NCBI GenBank assembly: GCA_950295325.1
Contig: OX485805.1
Coordinates: 13,302,501 to 13,366,500, forward strand
From: Polytrichum commune
Taxonomy: Eukaryota; Streptophyta; Polytrichopsida; Polytrichales; Polytrichaceae
Direction: 5' to 3'
Length of the DNA stretch: 64,000 nucleotides
Shown: positions 41,001-48,179 of the stretch, piece by piece
How positions within the stretch are numbered: position 1 is the first letter of the stretch
How the letters are laid out: each line of letters opens with the position of its first letter
The notes under the pieces: model-generated
What the model was told of the DNA's origin: nothing
Databases searched by the model: none
The model's input: only the letters and a program-made list of their open reading frames with translations
Made by a program: the position numbers and the translations under genes

Positions 41001-41180
41001 GCATGCTTTACGGCTCTTAAATGTAATGAGATTCTTATACAAAAAACACACTTTCATGTCTATGTTGCTAATATGTGTTACAATGTGTGGAAATGTGTTG
41101 TACAACTTGATACTGATTGGAAATCCATCTACAATGTTAGCCATGTCACAAGGGACATCACTCACAATCTAGTAGGCACT
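35001..41180. repeat. Gene-free region of decayed dispersed repeats
   Basis: Blocks at about 35430-36150, 37250-37690 and 39120-39450, and part of 38350-38540, share landmarks in order: a GTGAGGT(C) block, CCCAATG(A/C)CAACT, AATCTA(C/T)G, a CATGGGT block, ATGTCAA and GATGAATTCAT-like sequence, then AGAGA tracts. A second pair, about 35030-35400 and 36225-36565, shares CACATGCTCATTTA, GTAGAGTG, GTGGCACTA and CACACA(C/T)TATTAGCCC. Inverted arms ACTTAAGACCCATCTACCTTA and their inverse lie near 37349 and 37836. A GCTTAT hexamer array is at 36563-36592. No gene is recognised. Confidence 0.5.
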
Positions 41181-41634
41181 TTGGACTTCAAATTATGCCT
41201 CGGAGGCAAGGATATTGTCTTAGGAGGTTTTTGCAATGTGGATTGAGTGGGAGATGCAAACAATTGGCGATCCACCACGGGGTACGTATTTTTTGTTGGC
41301 GTCGGAATCATTTCATGGAAATGCAAGAAACAACCAGTCATTGTATTGTCTACAACGGAGGCGGAGTACATGGCTACTACACCATTGTACTAAGGAAACG
41401 GTTTGGCTTCGGCAACTTTTGGTGGATGTGGGATATGTGCACGAAGGACCAACATCCATCATGTGTGACAATCAAGAATGCATAGCACTTGGAAATAAAC
41501 CCATACACCATTCTTGCACCAAACATATTGATGTACAACATCACTTCATTAGAGAGAAACTAGAAAACCAAGATATATGTTTGAAGTATTGTCCTACGGA
41601 GGATATGATAGCGGATGTGCTAACCAAACCACTT
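41181..41634 (+). pseudogene. Ty1/copia pol remnant (RNase H end), interrupted
   Basis: Shows the end of a copia polyprotein: [42 protein letters not shown], and TEDMIADVLTKPL, the RNase H landmarks in order. It carries an in-frame stop near 41249 and a frameshift near 41385, so it was dead or dying. The frame is cut after ...TKPL at 41634 by the gypsy insertion and continues at 51506. No 5' portion of the copia element is visible to the left. Confidence 0.85.
41631..41634. repeat. Target-site duplication ACTT, left copy
   Basis: ACTT at 41631-41634 is repeated at 51506-51509 immediately outside the other end of the retrotransposon. Joining the copia sequence across one copy restores the copia frame, which supports a real insertion duplication despite its shortness. 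Confidence 0.7.
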
Positions 41635-41741
41635 TGTCGTGTAAACTAAGATCGTTAAACACAACAGATCGAGTGTCGGCGTCAACATCAATTAGCAAAA
41701 TAAAATAGCAAACTAAAATGCTAAACAACCACCTCTTCAAG
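41635..41741 (-). repeat. Terminal repeat part B2 (outer 3' end of element)
   Basis: A 107-bp segment that ends the element in the sense direction (…ACACGACA) and directly abuts the host ACTT. It is identical by eye to B1 at 42176-42282 and directly follows A2. There is no copy of B next to A1 at the other end of the element. Confidence 0.88.
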
Positions 41742-42173
41742 ATGAGGGTTTCTCTCTCCAAGCTTAAGAAACTAAAATGTCTCCTTACAAAGCTTAAGAA
41801 ACTCTAAAATTCACACACAAGAGTCAAGCTATCTCTCACTCCACGAAGGGAGAATCCAAGAGTGCAAGTGGTGGAGAAAGAATGCAAAGGCTTTACTCAT
41901 AATCTACTACACCATAGCCATGAGAAAGCAACAACAAGCTCTCTTTCTCTCAAAACACACTCACAAGACTTGACTTGACAACAATGGCAAGTCAAGAGGC
42001 CTTCCTCTCCATACAACCCCAATCCTATGTGGAGTTCATCCATGGAGTGGATGAACAACTAACTAGGACTCCCAATGGAGTCCGTTACTCATCCCAACAC
42101 ACATGGACTCCTAGTGGAGTCCATTTACTCCTAAATCGACGTGACTTAGCCCCCGATATCACCTCACGTGACA
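41742..42173 (-). repeat. Terminal repeat part A2 (3' copy)
   Basis: A 432-bp segment, identical by eye to A1 (51074-51505) except position 42158 (A) versus 51490 (G). The sense strand starts TGTCACGTGAGG and ends AACCCTCAT. It contains a hairpin with 9-bp arms CTTGACTTG/CAAGTCAAG at 41969-41996. An 81-residue-type frame inside is shared by both copies and is not credited. Confidence 0.93.
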
Positions 42174-42175
42174 GC

Positions 42176-42282
42176 TGTCGTGTAAACTAAGATCGTTAAA
42201 CACAACAGATCGAGTGTCGGCGTCAACATCAATTAGCAAAATAAAATAGCAAACTAAAATGCTAAACAACCACCTCTTCAAG
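42176..42282 (-). repeat. Terminal repeat part B1, inner copy
   Basis: A second 107-bp copy of B between the candidate PPT and A2. It is separated from A2 by GC only, giving the perfect palindrome GACAGCTGTC at the B1/A2 junction. This looks like the two element termini (GACA and TGTC) joined through 2 bp. Confidence 0.88.
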
Positions 42283-42292
42283 TGCCCCCACT
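42283..42292 (-). other. Candidate polypurine tract
   Basis: The sense strand reads AGTGGGGGCA directly upstream of B1 (preceded by GGAGGGGCTCC 12-20 bases further up). Its place at the start of B1 argues that plus-strand DNA synthesis begins with B, so that the RT-made terminal repeat would be B-GC-A. There is no purine tract directly upstream of A2. Confidence 0.45.
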
Positions 42293-42607
42293 AGCAGATA
42301 AGGAGCCCCTCCAATCGGCTAGGAACAAACACACTCATCGGTAGAGTTGTTGAACATGATGAAGTTGTTGCTACATCTATACATATTCAATTGGGTAGTG
42401 GTAATCTAGGGAATTAAACTCATGATTGAGAAAGTAATCGAAGAACTATAGGCTGGGTGCAATTTGAGCCCCATCCTTAATCGCCTTCAACCATTTATGT
42501 TGAATTCTTGGATAACTCTTTCAATGTGATTTTCAATCCCATAAAATTTCCAACCAACTAAATAATAACTTCACCACTAAAACATGTGGTAAACATCCAC
42601 AAAATCC

Positions 42608-43363
42608 TCAATCATGACCATTAACGGCCACAGAATGAGAGGCTTTCCGACAACGAGGACAAACCCAATTGCCAGAATGAAGAGTCAAAAGGGGAGGTGT
42701 CAAACATGCCATGTGCCATCCACGTTGACATTGGTCGCACAATAACATTGTTGCAGCTCCTTTCTTCTCTCCACAAACATAACAAGGCAAACCCTGTGGT
42801 ACAACCGCCAACTCGGGTTGCACAGAGCCGTCGATGGGAAGGTGACATGGAGCACAATTCTTTGAATGCTCACGACATTCCCGTCCATCCTTGTCTTCAA
42901 GCAATAATATACCACTTGGCAAGACATATTTTACCCGCAAAATCGTGCGCCCAACCTTAACATCCAATGTCGTAGGCGCCTTCCGTTGCAAGTAAACATA
43001 ATCCCCCTTGGAAAATCTACGAACCTGAGGTCGATAAGCTCCACTGCGGATCCGGGCATACCGTAATGTATCACGATGTTGAGCAATATTTAAGTTCTCT
43101 ATAGCCATAGGCATGGCCTTTTGGAAGAACGTTGCTCGGTCATGAAGACATTGAGCCCAAACATCTGGATCATCCAAGTTTACCACAGGAGCCAATTTCT
43201 CTTGCACCGAGCTAGGTAAAATTGGTTCCCGTCCATATAAGAGTTGGTAATGACTATAAGATGCCAAAGATGCTTGCCTGTTGAAACGATAACCCATTGC
43301 TATCCATGGTAACATCAAGTCCCAATCGCGATGGTTGCCATGAAGCAATCCATACTTCCGCAA
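42608..43363 (-). CDS. Integrase C-terminal region with PHD finger
   Basis: A 251-residue frame continuing the integrase frame after an in-frame UGA at 43390-43388. Residues 1-170 are the usual post-catalytic integrase region (RDWDLMLPWIAMGYRF, HYQLLYGREP, FSKGDYVYLQRKAP). Residues 194-238 form a complete C4HC3 PHD finger: C194, C197, C209, C212, H217, C220, C235 and C238, with the conserved Trp in GNWVCPRC. PHD fingers read histone H3 tails. The LLCDQC..GWH..CL pattern resembles readers of unmodified H3K4 such as ATXR5/6-type fingers, which is inference. It occupies the place where chromoviruses carry a chromodomain, so a role in target-site choice is likely. ORF end: TGA-type stop at 42608, about 325 bp before B1. 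Confidence 0.88.
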   Translation of the reverse strand: MRKYGLLHGNHRDWDLMLPWIAMGYRFNRQASLASYSHYQLLYGREPILPSSVQEKLAPVVNLDDPDVWAQCLHDRATFFQKAMPMAIENLNIAQHRDTLRYARIRSGAYRPQVRRFSKGDYVYLQRKAPTTLDVKVGRTILRVKYVLPSGILLLEDKDGRECREHSKNCAPCHLPIDGSVQPELAVVPQGLPCYVCGEKKGAATMLLCDQCQRGWHMACLTPPLLTLHSGNWVCPRCRKASHSVAVNGHD

Positions 43364-43387
43364 ACCGCGTTTAACCGTCTGAACAAC

Positions 43388-44674
43388 TCATTCAGCTAAG
43401 CCATCTGCCTCAGGGTGATTTCTGGAAGTTGTCCGATGATCAATCAAAGCCTTGGTACACAAAGCCTCGAAAGATCCAAGGAATTCTCTCCCTTGATCCG
43501 TCAACACCTCTGCAGGTGCTCCAAACCGTGCCAAAACTCGATCAAGAAATGCCATAGCCGCCAATTCTGAGGAATTTTGGGGAAGAGCTACGAGTTCAAT
43601 CCACTTACTAAAATGCTCCACCATCACAAGCACATACTTGGAACCACGTGGAGTGATAGTAAGCGGTCCGGCAAAATCCAAAGACCAACGATATCCCAAG
43701 CCCATAATAGGTAAAGGCTGAAGTTGAGGTGACAAAGTGTTAAAACTTGACCTGATCCGGTCACATATTTCACACCGAGAAACATAAGTGGCAACCTGTT
43801 GATACATACCAGTCCACCAATATTGGTTGCGCAACATAGAGTGCGTCCTTCGCACTCCAAAATGTCCAAGCTCCTCGTGCACTTGCCGCACCAAAGAAGC
43901 TCTTTGATCTGGCCTTGGAACGATGCGTCTCGTTCCGTTCGGCCACACACGAAATAACAAGCTGTTTGCCCAACGAAACCTTGTTATCCGGTGACTAACT
44001 CTATCTCGCTTCATAGCAGATAGTCCAAGAAGAAATATCCCGTGTTGAAGTTTGTGCAAGACCGCCTGGTCTTCCCACACATCACTAACAACGAGAGATT
44101 TATCAACCTCCTCATCTTGTTCTTTTACAAGGATCTTAGCAGCTAATCCCGATATCATTGTGAGATATGTGGCAGCATGCCAACCCGGAACTGCCTCACG
44201 ATCACAATTTCCATGCCACCTGGCTCCAGTTAAATCCTCATTTGAAGGACTTGGATTGCGAGACAATCCGTCTGCATCCAAGTTGGCAATTCCTGCTCGG
44301 TGAACAACTTCAAAATCATATTCCTGAAGTAACAATGCCCACCTAGCCAGTTTCCCGGTGAGTTTATCTAATTCCATAAGCCATTTTAAAGGCTGATGAT
44401 CAGTCACCAAAGTAAATTTTTGCCCATACAAATAAGGTCGAAAATGTGCAATGGTCCAAACGGCCGCCAAGGCCTCGCCTTCATAAGAAGAATAATTAGA
44501 TTCAGCACTATTATTGCTTCTAGATGCATAAGCCACCACATATTCCTTTCCCTCTTCATCCTTCTGTGTCAATACCGCTCCCAATCCCACTGCACTCCAA
44601 TCCGTGTGCAATTGAAAAGCTCTAGACACATTCGGGCGTCGAAGCACTGGCGCTGAACCGAGCCTCTGCTTCAA
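43388..44674 (-). CDS. Retrotransposon RNase H and integrase core
   Basis: A 428-residue frame, in the same frame as the RT upstream (split from it by UAG at 44713-44711). RNase H spans about 20-140 with D25 (HTDWS), E65 (YEGEA) and D92 (TDHQPL), and ends near DADGLSR. The integrase zinc domain has H266, H271, C301 and C304. The catalytic core has D333 (SLDF), D393 (LTDQG) and E428 (GLAE), giving DD35E spacing exactly. The frame stops one codon after the catalytic Glu at UGA where Arg is usual (AER), consistent with CGA to TGA. Without readthrough the integrase lacks its C-terminal part. Confidence 0.92.
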   Translation of the reverse strand: MKQRLGSAPVLRRPNVSRAFQLHTDWSAVGLGAVLTQKDEEGKEYVVAYASRSNNSAESNYSSYEGEALAAVWTIAHFRPYLYGQKFTLVTDHQPLKWLMELDKLTGKLARWALLLQEYDFEVVHRAGIANLDADGLSRNPSPSNEDLTGARWHGNCDREAVPGWHAATYLTMISGLAAKILVKEQDEEVDKSLVVSDVWEDQAVLHKLQHGIFLLGLSAMKRDRVSHRITRFRWANSLLFRVWPNGTRRIVPRPDQRASLVRQVHEELGHFGVRRTHSMLRNQYWWTGMYQQVATYVSRCEICDRIRSSFNTLSPQLQPLPIMGLGYRWSLDFAGPLTITPRGSKYVLVMVEHFSKWIELVALPQNSSELAAMAFLDRVLARFGAPAEVLTDQGREFLGSFEALCTKALIDHRTTSRNHPEADGLAE

Positions 44675-44710
44675 TGTATCAAATGTCTGTTGTTGTTCCC
44701 GACTCCAAAT

Positions 44711-45688
44711 CTATGGTTGGTCTTTCCCCGTGAGAATGGTAAGAGGTTTGGCAATCAAACTAAAGTTTTTGACAAACCTCCTATAATAATTTGCCAATCC
44801 TAGAAATGCACGAAGCCGTGGTACATCACTAGGTGCGGGAATTTTGTGCAAAGCATCTACCTTCGCCTGTTGCACACCAAGACCGCCAGGAACAATCATG
44901 TGGCCTAAATAGGGCAATTGATCATGGAAAAACTTACATTTTCCATGTTGTAAACGGAGTCCCCACCGTTGAAGTCGTTCAAATACCGCTTGCAAATATC
45001 TCACATGATCCTGTAGACTATTACTAAAGATGATAACATCATCAATGTAACATCTAGCAAACGGCAAACCAGCCAATAATTGGTCCATCACCCGCTGAAA
45101 TTCAATTGGTGCATTCTTGAGACCAAATGGCAGAAATTTCCAATGATAAAGTTGATCCTTGCCATCTTTATCAATTCTCCAAAATGCGGTTTTCACCCGA
45201 TCACCCAACAACAAAGGTAATTGGTGATAACCAGACCTCAAATCCAGAGTGCTGAAGATTCTAGAAAATCCCAGTGCATCAAACAACTCCTCCGGCATCG
45301 GCATTGGATATCGATCCGACTTGGTCTTGCGGTTGACTGGACGATAATCACCACACATCCGTTTTTCCGTCCAGTTGCCAAATATATCCTTCTTTGACGG
45401 CATAACCGTGGCACAAGCATACTCTCCATTGGAGAGTTCAATCAATTCCGCTGCCAATAACTCTTGACATCGAGTTTGAACACCCAACCTTTCAGAGGTA
45501 CTAAGTCTGTACGGCCGTCTGAAAATAAGGTGGTCGTCCTCGAGTTGAATACGAACAGGTTTACCTTTATATCCTTCAAGATCATGAAGACTAAAGGCAA
45601 AACAATTACGGTAAAAGCGAATAAATGTCCGTGCATTCGTGCTTCGGCACCAGTAAGTTTGGCCCCACTTCAATTGGCCAATCGTCAA
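44711..45688 (-). CDS. Retrotransposon reverse transcriptase
   Basis: Ty3/gypsy reverse transcriptase. Landmarks in order: IFRRPYRLS (55-63), MCGDYRPVNRKT (111-122), FSTLDLRSGYHQ (145-156, with the first catalytic Asp), FLPFGLKNAP (185-194), YIDDVIIFS (214-222, the catalytic Asp pair), YLGH and the LRAFLGLANYYRRF connection region. The annotated Met is only where this frame opens. The upstream protein continues in another frame (residues like VGPNLLVPKHE), so a one-base indel lies near 45640-45655. UAG at 44713-44711 separates it from RNase H in the same frame. Confidence 0.93.
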   Translation of the reverse strand: MTIGQLKWGQTYWCRSTNARTFIRFYRNCFAFSLHDLEGYKGKPVRIQLEDDHLIFRRPYRLSTSERLGVQTRCQELLAAELIELSNGEYACATVMPSKKDIFGNWTEKRMCGDYRPVNRKTKSDRYPMPMPEELFDALGFSRIFSTLDLRSGYHQLPLLLGDRVKTAFWRIDKDGKDQLYHWKFLPFGLKNAPIEFQRVMDQLLAGLPFARCYIDDVIIFSNSLQDHVRYLQAVFERLQRWGLRLQHGKCKFFHDQLPYLGHMIVPGGLGVQQAKVDALHKIPAPSDVPRLRAFLGLANYYRRFVKNFSLIAKPLTILTGKDQP

Positions 45689-45749
45689 ACTCCGTGGTTT
45701 CCTTCTTTAAAGAAGGATTGCCACTTGGTACCAGCATAGCCTGTGATTG

Positions 45750-46280
45750 CTAGTCCGTGGAGAGGGCAACACCTTTGCCCCCATCATCTGCACTTGAATC
45801 CAAATGCGTATCTTCTCCACTACAATCAGTTTGTGTAGCTAAATAGCTACCCACATATGAAGTATCACCAAGAAATAGAAGTGGAAACATTTTATGGACC
45901 TTCAACTTCCCAAACTCTTGGGCCAAAGCCGAAAAAACACGTTGGGCTCGAAGCTCTTCCGCAACATGAAGTTTCAAAGGAAATAATTCCTCGGTGTCAT
46001 TGACCTCAATATGACCCTTGGATTGCGGCTCCATTGCCCCCTGACCATTGTTCTCTGTCCTCAGAGTAAGCAATTGGTCATCCATACGTTGTTGAGCAGC
46101 AAGACAAATTCCAATTATCCACACAATGCTATTAAGATCCATAGCTTGTCCCAATAGGAAACGTCTCTGACCTTCCTGAAGCCCGTGAGCAGCCGTGGTA
46201 CCTGTAAGAAAACCCATGGCGCGTTCCCGCTCATCTGCCGTAGGCTCCTCATAAGTTTGGAATTTTGAATCCCAAACCAT
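45750..46280 (-). CDS. C-terminal part of the methyltransferase plus linker
   Basis: Same frame as the protease-methyltransferase frame, separated by one UGA at 46298-46296. Residues 14-25 (PTADERERAMGF) match cytosine-5 methyltransferase motif IX and residues 43-50 (LGQAMDLN) match motif X (usual LGNA..). The methyltransferase therefore extends past the stop. Residues ~60-176 are a hydrophilic linker towards reverse transcriptase with no recognised domain. It ends at UAG 45752-45750. The same frame then continues for about 45 codons towards the RT before the frameshift. Confidence 0.75.
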   Translation of the reverse strand: MVWDSKFQTYEEPTADERERAMGFLTGTTAAHGLQEGQRRFLLGQAMDLNSIVWIIGICLAAQQRMDDQLLTLRTENNGQGAMEPQSKGHIEVNDTEELFPLKLHVAEELRAQRVFSALAQEFGKLKVHKMFPLLFLGDTSYVGSYLATQTDCSGEDTHLDSSADDGGKGVALSTD

Positions 46281-46295
46281 GCCAGGTCCACGAAA

Positions 46296-48167
46296 TCAAA
46301 ATGCAAAAGACTGTGGATATGTCACAAAAGTAGGTAGTGCACCTCTCGGAATGCCCACCTTGTTAATTAATGCAAATGGCAAGGTGTCATCTTTGGTAAC
46401 TGCCAAGGAAACACGATGATCATCTAAAATGTCATCCACCTTGCGATCCATAAGGCGGGGAATGCGGGGAATGCGGGCAATCGCCGCTGAAAGCACCCGA
46501 GGTGATACCAAGTTGGTCCAAAACCAACGAGGCCGATGAGCAAAGGATCCCAAAGATGCAGCATCCAGAAATGTTGGAGTACCCAGAATTTGGTTAATGT
46601 ACTCACCATCCTTCACCACTTTGTGCCAGGTATCACCCAATAATGGTACATTTTCGAAAATGTACCCTGGCGGAGTTGATTGGTGGGTAAACCACCATTG
46701 CGTCAATCGCGTCAAATCCGCAAACAAACTAGACCTAGGATCATCCAATCCCTGGCCAGTTCCTGCCCGCGAATGGCCTTGACAAGGCCATCCTGCAATA
46801 ATCAAATCCACGTGGCCCAACCTTCTCAAATCCTCATCACTAATCATAGTGACATCTTGAGGAAATTGACCACAACATCCATGAATGGTAGAGGCTGACA
46901 ATTGTGCGGGGTACCTCAACAACAATTGTTGGATGTGGTGTCGGACGGCTCTGTTGGCTGCATACCCATTGTTCACATGAATATATCGCCAAACTGTAAT
47001 TCCAGCTTCCAACACTGCCGCCAAACATGTGCCAATGCCTCCAAAGATCTCCACAAGGACAATACCTTCAGGTGACGGTTGCCAATGAATGGGTTGAGCA
47101 AAAGAAAATGAGGATGAAGTTGGAGGTGCCTCTCCAAGCTCCAAATCCGCTATAATGTGTTGACAATGGTCGGATAACTCCTTAGGAGTTCGCCATGGTG
47201 GAGGTGGATCCTTGAAATGTCGAGCAGGAATTTGAAAAGATGGTAAAAATTGTTGTTCTGCCGCATTACAAATGTAGTCCATTGTTTCCTCCAATAAAAC
47301 TGGAGCACAATGCAAATCTGCAACTGAACCGCTGCAACCAAACATTGCCTCCGCAACCATAGTCATAGCAGGGGCTGCAAATGTGACGGGAATAAATACC
47401 TTCCTGCCATCTCCAGTGGACCATCCCGGTCTAATCCATGCCTCTTCCGTCCAATTATCCAAACCAAAGCCAAGTGGGTAAAGAGCTTGCTGACCAACAA
47501 GTATATCATAGTTGGTAGCATTAGTAACAACACACTTCATTGATAAATGAGTATAAGTAGGCCCTGCCCCCACATGAAAAATCAAACGTAGAGGTGCCTT
47601 GGTGTAACCTGTTGCACGTTCAGTGCCCCCTACTGAAGTCACAATAGTAAATGGACAAGGATCCAAGCTTGCTGGCGTCAATCCAAGACTGTCAGCAAGT
47701 CCTTTGTCAATCATAACCGGTTGAGCACCGGAATCCATCATAACTCTCAGTGGTGTAGCACGGATAGTGGGCATATCCGTGCGTGAAACGACAAACAGAG
47801 ATTTGTCGTTCATCAACCGTACAACTCCAGGTTGCAAATTATGGCGTTCGCGAGCAAGCCTTGCAGAAATGTCTGCAAGATATGCCGCTCCCGAAGCATA
47901 ATTCGAAAATGACGTATCCACTGCTAAAATTGATGCTGGAGGAATATCAGCTTGCTTACCAAAAGCAATGATCGCCGCATCCGCAAGACTCGCTCGCAAA
48001 TTGGCTAAGTCCTCCACCTCCTCAGCCACAGGTACGTCAACCACAGCTTGGGATACTTGAAGGAATGGCAAATCCGCCTTACCTTCTAACATTCTCCCAG
48101 CTAAATGAAAAACTGCAGCAGGCTTGAAATCCGAAGCCATAAACTCCGAACCCGAGAAAATTGGCAT
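46296..48167 (-). CDS. Aspartic protease fused to DNA cytosine-5 methyltransferase
   Basis: A 623-residue frame continuing the gag frame after a single UAG. Residues ~130-235 are a retroviral-type aspartic protease with the active-site DSGA at 145-148. Residues ~365-623 are a cytosine-5 DNA methyltransferase: motif I EIFGGIGT (373-380, cofactor binding), motif IV GWPCQGHSRAG (459-469) with catalytic Cys462, the following GLDDPRSSLF, motif VI FENVP (504-508) and motif VIII-like HRPRWFWTN (544-552). Motifs IX and X follow after an in-frame UGA. The product would methylate cytosine in DNA. No target-recognition assignment is possible by eye. It sits between protease and reverse transcriptase inside pol, so it would be made with the polyprotein. 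Which host methyltransferase family it came from is unresolved: VWRYI and YIFENV recall DNMT3-like, while PCQGHS is closer to Dcm/DNMT1-like. Confidence 0.9.
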   Translation of the reverse strand: MPIFSGSEFMASDFKPAAVFHLAGRMLEGKADLPFLQVSQAVVDVPVAEEVEDLANLRASLADAAIIAFGKQADIPPASILAVDTSFSNYASGAAYLADISARLARERHNLQPGVVRLMNDKSLFVVSRTDMPTIRATPLRVMMDSGAQPVMIDKGLADSLGLTPASLDPCPFTIVTSVGGTERATGYTKAPLRLIFHVGAGPTYTHLSMKCVVTNATNYDILVGQQALYPLGFGLDNWTEEAWIRPGWSTGDGRKVFIPVTFAAPAMTMVAEAMFGCSGSVADLHCAPVLLEETMDYICNAAEQQFLPSFQIPARHFKDPPPPWRTPKELSDHCQHIIADLELGEAPPTSSSFSFAQPIHWQPSPEGIVLVEIFGGIGTCLAAVLEAGITVWRYIHVNNGYAANRAVRHHIQQLLLRYPAQLSASTIHGCCGQFPQDVTMISDEDLRRLGHVDLIIAGWPCQGHSRAGTGQGLDDPRSSLFADLTRLTQWWFTHQSTPPGYIFENVPLLGDTWHKVVKDGEYINQILGTPTFLDAASLGSFAHRPRWFWTNLVSPRVLSAAIARIPRIPRLMDRKVDDILDDHRVSLAVTKDDTLPFALINKVGIPRGALPTFVTYPQSFAF

Positions 48168-48179
48168 ATGGAGAATTTT

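Noticed and set aside
41975..42190. Frame inside terminal repeat A (also 51307-51552)
   Set aside because: Same sequence in both A copies and running out into different flanks, so chance frames within the repeat.
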